From: Nemertoderma westbladi
Taxonomy: Eukaryota; Xenacoelomorpha; Nemertodermatida; Nemertodermatidae
Reading direction: 5' to 3'
Assembly (NCBI GenBank): GCA_032718475.1
Contig: JAUCBJ010005748.1
Coordinates: 1 to 33,992 of the forward strand
DNA length: 33,992 nucleotides
The notes below the pieces were generated by a model. It saw nothing but the letters and a program-made list of their open reading frames with translations. It did no database searches and was not told where the DNA came from. A program made the translations under genes and the position numbers. Below, one piece after another: positions 18,466-28,770 of this stretch (the first letter of the stretch is position 1; every line of letters begins with the position of its first letter).

Positions 18466-20462
18466 TAGATAGATTTATTTATACATTATGTAAAAACAAT
18501 AACAAATACACCAAACAATGTACCGGTATAAAGGTATTGTCCAACATAACATATAGGATTACCCCTAAAGCTTTGCAGCTTATTTCCAAGGGGGTCCTTT
18601 ATGTTACTTGGTTACAAATACAATATTACACTACGCTAACCTAAAACCAATATAAAACGTAATTACACTATGTACATGTACAACTTTACCGAGAGCGTGA
18701 CAATGTCCGACTCAACGATAAAGATGTAATGTACAGAACAATTTATTATAAAACGTAATTACAGTATAAATAGTAAATAATTAATAAACTAATAACTTAC
18801 TGTAGGACTATTGTACCTATTTTTACATTGCACACGGAGATGGGATTTAACTGCAGATTTAAAAGAATGTTGATTATCTAGGTTTTTAATTTCATTAGGC
18901 AGAGCGTTCCAATTTTTTATGCCGTTAAAAAAGAAAGTATCAGATTCAAAGGATTTACAATTCGGGAGGTAGAAGTTTGAAGCACTAGCTCTGGTACTGT
19001 AAGAGTGTGTATCGCGTACTGTACTCTGTTGAATTTTTGGTTTAGGTAATTGGGACATTTACCATTATACACTTTATGCACATGGTTAAGGCGTAGCTGC
19101 TTAACTCTACTATCTAAGTTAAGTAGTCCAGATTCAGAAAAGTCATCTGGAGTTAGGTGGTGCCTAGGTTTGTAGTCTTTAATAAATCGTACTACTTTAT
19201 TCTGAGCTACTTGTAATTTACATTTAAGCTGTTTGGTTAAGCCTTCATACCAAGAAGAGCACGCATAGTCCATGTGACACTGTATTAAAGAAGAGCAAAG
19301 TAACTTGCGGGAGTCGGTGTTTAAACTATTTTTATTTCTGTATAGAAACCTAAGCCTACTGTTAACTTTCGAGAAAATATTTTTCACTGTACTTTCTCCT
19401 GATAAGCAGTTATCCAATGTGGCGCCTAAATATTTAACTTCCTTTTTATTTTCAATCTTATGTCCATTACTAGTGACTTCAAACTTAGTTACCTTCTTTA
19501 ACTTTCTTTTGGAACCAAACAAAATACTTTCAGTTTTACCGTAGTGAATGGATAGCTTATTATCAACCAACCACTCATTACAGGATTCTAGAACTGCACT
19601 TAACTTTTGGGAAATATGGATAGGATCTTTATGAGAGAAAATAAGAGCACTGTCGTCGGCATATAAAATGAGTTTAAAATCGGGATCTATACTACTTATC
19701 ATATCATTTACATAGCATACAAAAAGCAGAGGACCTAATATACTACCTTGCGGTACACCACAGGTAATCTCTTGTACAGTAGACAGCGATTTGCTAATGA
19801 CTACAGTTTGACCTCTGTCTGACAGGTAGGACTTGAACCAGTCTATAGAACCTACACCCATCAGGCCTAACTTACCAAGCAGAATTTCGTGATCTACAGT
19901 ATCGAAAGCCTTTTGTAGGTCCAACATTACCATACCAGTATATAAACCCTTTGCGTTATTACATCTAATTGTATCAGTTAAGTTAATAAGGCAGGTGTCT
20001 GTAGAATATGATTTACGAAAACCGGACTGAAGTTCATAGATCATATTTAGCCTACTAAGATGTGCCTCCAGCTGTAGAAAAACAGAACGTTCTAGAATTT
20101 TAGATACAATACTTAAGATACTAACAGGTCTGTAATTACAGGGTTCTACTTTACTATTCTTTTTATACAGAGGAACAACCTTAGCTAATTTCAGTTCGTC
20201 TGGTACTACATTATCTACGATAGAGTAATTAATAATAAAAGTAATAGGCACTTTAAGTACTTCAGCACCATCCTTAAGAAAACGGGCAGGTATTAGGTCT
20301 AGACCGGTACTTTTTGAGGCTGATAGGCTAAGTAGATTTTTAAAAACGAAATCCTCAGAAACGGGTTTTAAAAATAACTTTTCTGAATTTTGTAACTTTT
20401 CTAAATAAAAATTATTTAGAGTTTCGGACCCTATACTATAAGGTGGTGTATTTAGACCATCT
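18466..20462 (-). mobile_element. 5'-truncated non-LTR retrotransposon (LINE)
   Basis: The 3' end is at left, with a CTATCTATCTATC tail (minus strand) and a 3' UTR of about 320 bp. A reverse-transcriptase frame occupies most of the rest. At the 5' end (about 20462) the open frame stops abruptly at a TAA with no endonuclease domain, as expected for incomplete reverse transcription. The RT style ([25 protein letters not shown], then a long C-terminal region with NNFYLP-like motifs) fits the Jockey/CR1 superfamily. Confidence 0.9.
18789..20459 (-). pseudogene. LINE reverse transcriptase ORF, one frameshift
   Basis: The frame from about 20459 to 18917 carries the RT motifs in order: [21 protein letters not shown] (motif A), [13 protein letters not shown] (motif B), YADDSALI (catalytic Asp pair), then the thumb and C-terminal region. 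Near 19050 the homology moves into another frame, which runs to a stop at 18789 ([17 protein letters not shown], then [18 protein letters not shown]). One small indel therefore separates it from a full C-terminus. The endonuclease part is missing, so the copy is dead. Few defects suggest a fairly young insertion. Confidence 0.88.
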
Positions 20463-20549
20463 TAATAACGATGGGGTGATGGTAACACCCGCTATTGGCA
20501 CAAGAAGTAGACCAGCAAAGTACCTTACTGACTTTACTTTACTGACTAG

Positions 20550-20890
20550 ACTTTACTGATGACTTAGGGGTTACTGTCAGAATCACTAGAGGGAGTCTAA
20601 AGGCTTATAGTTGTGGTCTTTTTGTAAACTCCAAGAAGGCCAAAATCATTATACAGGGAACCTAGACAACCCTCAAGAAATGTCTGATCGTAAGGACATG
20701 AGCTCCAGGGTGGGCTTGCTTGAGCATGTTGATAACTTCTGCCACTTGGAATCATGGATCAGGAAGACCGGATACGTAAGGGGAAGGCATGGGCGGCGTT
20801 AAATAGTCTGTCCAGGATTATTGTCCAGAATAAAACGGAACTTCAATGTTCGATTATTTATAGCAGTAGTAGTACCAGTACTGATTTCCG
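20550..20890 (+). pseudogene. Decayed LINE reverse-transcriptase C-terminal fragment
   Basis: The frame DDLGVTVRITRG, then CGLFVNSKKAKIII, then EHVDNFCHLESWIRKTG shifts to RIRKGKAWAALNSLSRI and then to FNVRLFIAVVVPVL. This is the common LINE pattern (K-T-K, V-NFCYLGS, R-GKA-AALN-L, VRLFNA-VVPVLLYG) with at least two frameshifts. It is a different family from the neighbouring minus-strand LINE. Confidence 0.7.
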
Positions 20891-21263
20891 CATTCTTAAA
20901 AATGCAGCTGCAATGCAGCATGCCGATCCTCGTAGTAGTTAGTACTGGTGCCCAATTGCGCACAATATCTGATTTCGTTACGGATACTGTACACAGTAGG
21001 CCTACATCTGTTGCCCCATATTTCCGTATAGCAACCAAATCGTGCCACTACAATTAGACCGCACGAATGACTCTTTTTTTCTAGTACCTATATCATTTAA
21101 TGTCGCTATTATTGCGGGTTGGATTATTTAATTATAACTGTATTTTTGCTAAATTGTTTATATATGTATATTTTTTTTGCCTAATCACTTATTAAACACG
21201 TATAATATGTATAAAAAATATATATAAAGAAATATTATCGTATATCATATATTATATATGTGA
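20891..21263. other. AT-rich spacer
   Basis: Noncoding; strongly AT-rich TATATA runs at 21150-21260. Nothing else is recognised. Confidence 0.5.
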
Positions 21264-21875
21264 CGGGATCTACGGATCCCGGTTTATCCGTTTGGGTTTT
21301 CTATCCACGCGTCCCCGCCGTGTGTGAAAGGTAAAAGAGTTCTGATGTTGGGTAATATGTATAAAGGTATAATAGTCTGATATATATGTAATATAGTATG
21401 ACACAACAGGTAATATAAGTATGATGGCGGTAGCGGACGGTGACAGAAGTCCCCGTTCCACCCTACTGATCTGACTGAGTAAACTGAATAACTGACCGGT
21501 ATGATTACTGGTAACTGGTTATATTGCACGGTGGCCTTATTGCTACTCAATCGATGCCTTTCCCCCCTCTGATTGGTTGATACCCCTGTTGGCACCCTTT
21601 GCCCCCCTCTGAAGTGCTTCCCTTCGCCCTTGCTGTTCTCTCTCTTGTCAGGGGAGTAACCCCTGACCCTTATTGTGTGTGTCTCCTTTGGGGCCTATTG
21701 TCCCCGTTTACTGGGCTGACAATAGGCTCCCAATATTGCTTTATGGCTCACTCTATGGGTTTGTGTTAGCGGAATTGGATAAGCTAACACTCCCCCCCAT
21801 GCTATCTTCCCGGTGAGAAGATAGCATCCAACTCAAGTGCGCTACAATTCCGCTGGATCCCGATCTATTATCGGG
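21264..21875 (+). other. Cluster of six unrelated perfect hairpins
   Basis: Hairpins on the + strand: CGGGATC-TACG-GATCCCG (21264-21281); GTCAGGGG/CCCCTGAC (21647-21667); CCTATTGTC/GACAATAGG (21694-21726); GTGTTAGC/GCTAACAC (21763-21790); ATGCTATCTTC/GAAGATAGCAT (21799-21827); CCCGAT/ATCGGG (21859-21875). A longer-range pair GCGGAATTG/CAATTCCGC (21769-21777, 21845-21853) competes with the fourth and encloses the fifth. The first would form a C(UACG)G loop, an exceptionally stable UNCG tetraloop, if transcribed. Stem sequences are unrelated, so the structure is not from copying one repeat. No protein frame is convincing here. Confidence 0.65.
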
Positions 21876-22446
21876 TGTGGGGTGGGTCTATTTTTTCGGA
21901 GTCGGCTTTCCAGGCCGCTCCCTATGGGTATGATGTCACTACCCTCTGGCGTCTCGTGTCGGGCCGATCGTGCGCTTCTCTCACACAATTTTTGTTTCCC
22001 CAACACTCTCACCACTCTACTCCAACTCTCACATACTCCCGGACCTCCTCGTCCCACACTCTTCCTCTCACTTCTCCTCCCCCACACTTGAATTGCGCCC
22101 ACGCTCTCTTCGCACTCCGCACTAGTTACCCCATCCCTCTCTTGTCACTCCCTAAGGCTTTAATCTCTAATGCTACCCCTGTGCTATCATACTATCTATT
22201 TACAGCTTACTAACTCTAACTATCTAACTAACTCTGCTAACTACTAACTCTTACTACTTCTAGCTCTAACTGAGAGCCTCTAACTTTCTACTGACTCTAA
22301 CTCTCTACTAAGTCTAACTAACTCCTACTAACTTTCTACTTCTACTAACTCTACTTGACTCCTCTGAGTCTACCAACTCTGCTAACTAGCTCTACTAACT
22401 CTACTCCACTAGCTCTGCTAACTCTACTCCACTCTTCTAACTACGT
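21876..22446. repeat. Pyrimidine-rich low-complexity tract
   Basis: The + strand becomes C/T-rich from about 21960, with CTAACTCT-, CTACTAACT- and CTCTGC-type motifs. Open frames here are composition artefacts. It grades into the hairpin array. Confidence 0.7.
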
Positions 22447-23904
22447 GGCGCTTGCGGTGCCCACAACCACTCTACTATCTGGCACCCTATGTGCCCTTCT
22501 ACTACTCAACTACCTCTCTAGCTCTACTACCTGGCACCCTATGTGCCCCCTCTGCTCTACTCTACTACCTGGCACCCTATGTGCCCTCTCTACTACACTA
22601 CTACCTCTCTAACTTACTACCTGGCACCCTATGTGCCCGTCTCTACTCTTCTACTCTCTGGCACCCTATGTGCCCGTCTCTACTCCTCTACATCCCCTTT
22701 ACGTCTCATCGCCTACACGTGACGCTCTGAGTGCCGGCAGAGTGGGTACGTTAATTATGTGAACTACTACTGACTCTACTAACTCTACTAACTCTCTTCT
22801 AACTCTACTAACTCTTTTTTTGTGCCCGGCACCTCTTGTGCACGGCACCTTCTAACTCTACTAACTCTCTACGTGGCGCTAACGGTGCCCACAACCACAA
22901 CCGGTACTACGTACCCTCTTACTAACTCTACCTCTATCTACGTGGCGCTAACGGTGCCCACAACCACAACCGGTACTACTACGTACCCTCTTACTAACCT
23001 CTAACTCCCACTAACTCTAATTAACATACCCTGCTCTTACATCACACACATCATCACGCCCGTGCCCCACTAAGTTCAGCGCATTCCCTACTAACTCTAA
23101 CTACGTGGCGCTTACGGTGCCCACAACCCTCTACTGCTACTACTTTCTATGTGGCGCTTACGGTGCCCACAACCATTCTACTACTAACTCTACTCTGCTA
23201 ACTCTCTACTAACGGTACTACGTACCCTCTAACTCTTACTCTAACTAGCGGTACTACGTACCCTCTCACTACTCCACTCCACTAACTGACGGTACTACGT
23301 ACCCTCTAACTCTTACTCTCTAACCGGTACTTACGTACCCTCTAACTCTAACTAACTAGCGGTACTTACGTACCCTCTAACTCTAACTCTAACTAACGGT
23401 ACTACGTACCCTCTAACTCTAACTCTAACTAGGTACTACGTACCTACTAACTCTCTAACTAGGTACTACGTACCCTCTAACTCTAACTCTAACTAGGTAC
23501 TACGTACCTACTGACTCTCTAACTAACTCTAGGTACTACGTACCTACTAACTCTCTAACTCTAGGTACTACGTACCTACTAACTCTAACTCTAACTAACG
23601 GTACTACGTACCCTCTAACTCTAACTAGGTACTACGTACCTTCTAACTCTAACTCTAACTAGGTACTACGTACCTACTAACTCTCTAACTAGGTACTACG
23701 TACCCTCTAACTCTAACTCTAACTAGGTACTACGTACCTACTAACTCTCTAACTAGGTACTACGTACCCTCTAACTCTAACTCTAACTAGGTACTACGTA
23801 CCTACTGACTCTCTAACTAACTCTAGGTACTACGTACCTACTAACTCTCTAACTCTAGGTACTACGTACCTACTAACTCTAACTCTAACTAGGTACTACG
23901 TACC
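22447..23904 (+). repeat. Array of about 33 short hairpins with covarying stems in CT-rich linkers
   Basis: Three stem types occur. GGCGC-loop-GTGCC: five copies (22447, 22875, 22943, 23107, 23153; 5-nt loops). GGCAC-CCTAT-GTGCC: five copies (22481, 22533, 22571, 22623, 22660). GGTAC-loop-GTACC: 23 copies from 22903 to 23892, mostly GGTACTACGTACC with a 3-nt loop, two with TTAC (23326, 23361) and one with a 6-nt loop (22972). From 23214 on they recur every 28-36 bp, separated by CTAACTCTAACTCTAACTA-type linkers. Linkers read (TTAGAG)n on the minus strand. A broken relative lies near 22822-22850. No protein is encoded. Confidence 0.88.
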
Positions 23905-23921
23905 TACTAACTCTAACTCTA

Positions 23922-24018
23922 ACTAGTTGAATGTCGCTGAGTCCCGACTGCTCTAACCCTGCGACGCCTTCTCATCAAAATTCGGCGTCGCCTCACCAAC
24001 CGAGAAGGCCCAACTAGT
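23922..24018. other. Foldable 95-bp head of the duplicated unit, copy 1
   Basis: The ends ACTAGTTG and CAACTAGT pair (8 bp). Inside, GCGACGCC (23961-23968) pairs with GGCGTCGC (23984-23991). Overlapping this, GCCTTCTC (23966-23973) pairs with GAGAAGGC (24002-24009). The two internal 8-bp stems are mutually exclusive. Copy 2 has the same bases. Confidence 0.75.
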
Positions 24019-25920
24019 AGGAATTTACGTCTCCAGCTGGATAGACCATACTAGGGGACACGCTACGCAAAAATGGTGAAAGTAAAAAAGCTAGAGGAGA
24101 AAATTCTAAGATACGCTCGGGAGCTCGATTTTTTAATTTCGACCTCGTAAGCGCGATACGCACGCAAACGCGGCCGCAATATGCGATAAAAAATTTTTCC
24201 ATTTTTTCCTCGGCTTCGTTGACCAACTTCAATTGTTTCAATCAAAATTTCTCTCGGTCAGAAGTTTCTACTGTCGATGAGCTTCGAATTCATCAAAAAA
24301 AAATCGGGGGTCCGGGGCTCCGTTTTCCCGCATTTACGCAAAACGCGTATTTTGCATGTTCGTGCGACAAGAGTCGCCGTACGGAAACGCCTATAGCTCG
24401 GCCGCGCGTTCACCTACGGATACGATTCTTTCGTTGTTGGATAGAGGAAAGATAGCTCTAGAAGAAATATTAACCACTTTTTTCCAAAGTCGTCGGGAAG
24501 TTGCGATATACGAAGCCCCAAAATCCGCAAATATCGCAATTGCGCAAAAATGCGAAAACGGCATTCCACGCTACTTTTTTTATTATCGGGGCTACGATCT
24601 CGAAACTTTTTTTAATAGACAGACCGAAGGGGGTAGTAACTTTTTGGATCTGGGTAATTTTTTGTTTAGAGCGAGTCTTCCGACCGAAAAGTGGGGCCGA
24701 ATATTTGCGACTCGCAAAAACACCCGATATTCAACTCGCAATATCTCGAGAACCGCTGATCCCCTGACCTTGAGACTAGAAACGGTCGAAATAACTTTTC
24801 ATTCTCTACAAAATCGCTTAACATTGTTTTTATAAAAAACGAATTTTTAAGGTCCCAAATTTCGGGTCCGCGGGGGCCCTCAAATCAAAGTTCAAAGTTC
24901 CGTAGCTCGGCCCCTAATGATTTATTTCAAAATTCCTTCAAAAGATAACCTTATAATTGCGATCGGTACCAGCATACCAAATTTCATCGAAATCGGAGAC
25001 AAAAAATTTTCGGATTTTTTTTTTTGAAAATTTCGATGCTCGCGGAGCTTGCGGTTTTTTCCCATTTTCAGAGCTCGAATTTTTTTTTTCTCAGAATCGG
25101 TCGAAATTTTTTTTTAAGTTAATTTGGGGTCGCTGATTCCGAATTTCGAGTCAGTTTTGCATTTCGACCTACGGTTCAAATTTTATAGGGGCCGAAAGTT
25201 CTAGAATTTTGATGTAATTTAAAACTTTTTTCGTAAACACTAAATCACCCCGAAAATGGCTGAAAACATTTTATTTAGTTAATTCGAGGTCGCTGGCACC
25301 GAATATCGAGTCAGTTTTACGTTTCGTCAAACCGGACTGGTTTTATAGGTCGTTAAAGTTCTAGAATAATAATTTAATTTTTTTAATTTTTTGTCAAACA
25401 CCAAATCTTGTCGAAATTTTTTCAAAACATTTTTCTAACCTAATTAGAGCATGCTGATCCCGAATCTGAAATCGGTTTTTTATTTGGACCAATGGTTCGG
25501 GAGTTATAAGGGCCCAAAGTACATGCAAAAAAATCAATTCAAATTTCCCGCCATTTTTGGATTTTGATATTTCGCCTACCCCCCTATTATCGATGATTCT
25601 AAACATTTTTGACTTTTAAATTTTTTCAATTTAGTGAATTCTTCATGGTCAAAATCGCGATTTAAAATATTTCATATATTTCGCTAATTATCAGACTTGC
25701 GATTGTAAGCGCGATACTTTGGACAACATTACTAGTCTTAGCGGGCTAAATTCCGGACATTCCAAAAATTTCTATATCTCCTGATCTACTGGGTCTTTTT
25801 TCGAAATTTAAAAACCAGCGTGTTCCTCATTGAAAATCATTAATATCCGTATCATAATTTCTACCTATATTATTCAGGTTTGGCCCTAGATTTCATTATA
25901 AATAGTAAATGAGGGCCCAT
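23923..25920. repeat. Large duplicated unit, copy 1
   Basis: Aligns with 26776-28770 at an offset of 2853 bp, with a few percent of substitutions and small indels. After the foldable head it is AT-rich with frequent TCGAAA and GAATTTCGAG-like words. It contains ancient diverged monomers of about 150-190 bp marked by GGTCGCTG, ATCGAGTCAGTTTTACGTTT and GCATGCTGATCCCGAATCTG. It ends with GGTTTGGCCCTAGATTTCAT and TATAAATAGTAAATGAGG. A 159-codon frame (24356-24835) is discussed separately. Confidence 0.9.
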
Positions 25921-25929
25921 CTATATATT

Positions 25930-26315
25930 TAACCATGTAACCTGCTCCTTTCCCTCAATTAGTTAAAGTGATCGTTTATTGTTTTGGTTAGAAAGGCCCG
26001 CCTCTGTAACCTGCTCCTTTCCCTCAATTCGTTAAAGTGATCGTTTATTGTTTTGGTTAGGAAATCCCGCCTCTGTAACCTGCTCCTTTCCCTCAATTAG
26101 TCAAGTGATCGTTTATTGTTTTGGTTAGAAAAGCCCGCCTCTGTAACCTGCTCCTTTCCCTCAATTAGTTAAAGTGATCGTTTATTGTTTTGGTTAGAAA
26201 AGCCCGCCTCTGTAACCTGCTCCTTTCCCTCAATTAGTCAAGTGATCGTTTATTGTTTTGGTTAGAATCTCCCGCCTCTGTAACCTGATCCTTTCCCTCA
26301 ATTAGTTAAAGTGAT
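25930..26315. repeat. 68-70-bp minisatellite, block 1
   Basis: About 5.5 copies of a unit reading GTAACCTGCTCCTTTCCCTC, AATTAGTTAAAGTGATCG, TTTATTGTTTTGGTTAGAAA, GGCCCGCCTCT. Two variants (AGTTAAAGTG and AGTCAAGTG) alternate in part. Confidence 0.93.
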
Positions 26316-26514
26316 CGGTTTGGCCCTAGATTTCATTATAAATAGTAAATGAGGTTTTCAACTACCTACCTACCATCAATATATTTAACCATAATTGATG
26401 CCTATGATTCGAATAAGAATTACTTTTGGAGATTTCATTATAAATAGTAAATGAGGGCCCATCAATATATTTAACCATAATTGATGCCTACGATTCGAAT
26501 AAGAATTACTTTCG
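26316..26514. repeat. Direct repeat, about 103-bp period
   Basis: GATTTCATTATAAATAGTAA to ATGCCTA(T/C)GATTCG and AATAAGAATTACTTT occurs twice (about 26329 and 26431); the first copy has a CTACCTACCTACC insertion. The same GGCCCTAGATTTCATTATAA words end the large units. Confidence 0.85.
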
Positions 26515-26775
26515 GGTGGGTGGGCACAATAAACTTTATTATCTTTTACCAAATTTCAACACATCACTACTACATATTTCTATCGTATATTTTACAAGGG
26601 CCGCATCTACAACGATTAATAATGAATGGATACTGCGCGCGATGTTTCTCGGGAGAAAAAACAAGTGTGGTCTCCACACGCGTCTACTTGCTTCGCCTCT
26701 TTCCCCCTTATAAATTGCTGGTGGCAATTACCTATCTATCGCTTAAGCGTATCTCTACCTTATCGCGGGGTTGCC
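26515..26775. other. Unique segment between duplicated units
   Basis: Not found elsewhere in the window. It contains a hairpin GTGTGG-TCT-CCACAC (near 26667), a TTATAAAT TATA-like site (26708) and the palindrome CGCTTAAGCG (26740). No convincing gene is present. A promoter role is speculation. Confidence 0.35.
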
Positions 26776-28770
26776 CTAGTTGAATGTCGCTGAGTCCCGA
26801 CTGCTCTAACCCTGCGACGCCTTCTCATCAAAATTCGGCGTCGCCTCACCAACCGAGAAGGCCCAACTAGTAGGAATTTACGGCTCCAGCTGGCTAGACC
26901 ATATAAGGGGACACGCTACGCAAAAATGGTGAAACTGAAAAAGATAGAGGAGAAAATTCTAAGAGAAGTAGCTGAGCCCGATTTTTGAATTTCGACATCG
27001 TAAGCGCGATACGCACGCAAACGCAGTCGCGATATGCGATAAAAAAATTTCCGATTTTTTCCTCGGCTTCGTTGACCAACTTAAAAACTTTCAATCGAAA
27101 TTTCCCTCGTCAGAAAGTTTCTAATGTCGACGAGCTTCGAATTCATCAAAAAAAAATCGGGGGTCGTACCGTCCGTTTTCCCGCAATAACGCAAAACGCG
27201 TATTTTGCATGTTCGTGCGACAAGAGTCACCGTACGGAAACGCCTATAGCTCGGCCGCGCGTTCACCTACGGATACGATTCTTTCGTTGTTGGATAGAGG
27301 AAAGATAGCTCTACAAGAAATATTAACCACTTTTTTCCAAAGTCGTCGGGAAGTTGCGATAAACGAAGACCCAAAATCCGCAAATATCGCAAATGCGCAA
27401 AAATGCGAAAATGGCATTCCACGCTACTTTTTTTATTATCGGGGCTACGATCTCGAAACTTTTTTTAATAGACAGACCGAAGGGGGTAGTTACTTTTTGG
27501 ATCTGGGTAATTTTTTGTTTCGAGCGAGTCTTCCGCCCGAAAAGTGGGGCCGAATATTTGCAACTCGCAAAAACACCCGATATTCAATGCGCAATATCTC
27601 GAGAACTGCAAATCTCCTGACCTTGAGACTAGAAACGGTCGAAATAACTTTTCATTCTCTACAAAATCGCTTAACATTGTTTTTATAAAAAACGAATTTT
27701 TAAGGTCCCAAATTTCGGGTCCGCGGGGGCCCTCGAATCAAAGTTCAAAGTTCCGTAGCTCGGCCCCTAATGATTTATTTCAAAATTCCTTCAAAAGATA
27801 ACCTTATAATTGCGATCGGTACCAGCATACCAAATTTCATCGAAATCGGAGACAAAAAATTTTCGGATTTTTTTTTTTGAAAATTTCGATGCTCGCGGAG
27901 CTTGCGGTTTTTTCCGATTTTCAGAGCTCAAATTTTTTTTTTCTCAGAATCGGTCGAAATTTTTTTTTTAAGTTAATTTGGGGTCGCTGATTCCGAATTT
28001 CGAGTCAGTTTTGCATTTCGACCTACGGTTCGAATTTTATAGGGGCCGAAAGTTCTAGAATTTTGACGTAATTTAAAATTTTTTTCATAAACACTAAAAC
28101 GTCCCGAAATTGGCTGAAAACTTTTTATTTAGTTAATTCGAGGTCACTGGCACCGAATATCGAGTCAGTTTTACGTTTCGTCAAACCGGACTGGTTTTAT
28201 AGGTCGTTAAAGTTCTAGAATAATAATTTAATTTTTTTAATTTTTTGTCAAACACCAAATCTTGTCGAAATTTTTTCAAAACATTTTTCTAACCTAATTA
28301 GAGCATGCTGATCCCGAATCTGAAATCGGTTTTTTATTTGGACCAATGGTTTGGGAGTTATAAGGGCCCAAAGTACATGCAAAAAAATCAATTCAAATTT
28401 CCCGCCATTTTTGGATTTTGAGATTTCGCCTACCCCCCTATTATCGATGATTCTAAACATTTTTAACTTTTAAACTTTTTCAATTTAGTGAATTATTCAT
28501 GGTCAAAATCGCGATTTAAAATATTTCATATATTTCGCTAATTATCAGACTTGCGATTGTAAGCGCGATACTTTGGACAACATTACTAGTTTTAGCGGGC
28601 TAAATTCCGAACATTCCAAAAATTTCTATATCTCCCGATCTACTGGGTCTTTTTTCGAAATTTAAAAACCAGCATCTACCTCATTGAAAATCATTAATAT
28701 CTACATCATTATTTCTATCTATATTATTTAGGTTTGGCCCTAGATTTATTATAAAGAGTAAATAAGGGCC
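26776..28770. repeat. Large duplicated unit, copy 2
   Basis: Same order as copy 1, starting CTAGTTGAATGTCGCTGAG and retaining the foldable head (26776-26871). It ends near GGTTTGGCCCTAGATTTATT. Low divergence from copy 1 indicates a recent duplication or ongoing conversion. Confidence 0.9.

Noticed and set aside
22355-23004. Thr/Leu/Pro-rich open frames in the CT-rich tract
   Set aside because: Composition artefacts of CTAACT/CTCTAC repeats; the hairpin structure explains the regularity better.
23930-24020. Hammerhead ribozyme
   Set aside because: No CUGANGA ... GAAA core could be placed on either strand.
24356-27688. 159-codon frame conserved in both large units (24356-24835 and 27209-27688)
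   Set aside because: The copies differ at 9 amino-acid positions against roughly 6 silent changes, giving no sign of purifying selection. The protein resembles no family I know and the surroundings are satellite-like. Checking further copies for dN/dS would settle it.
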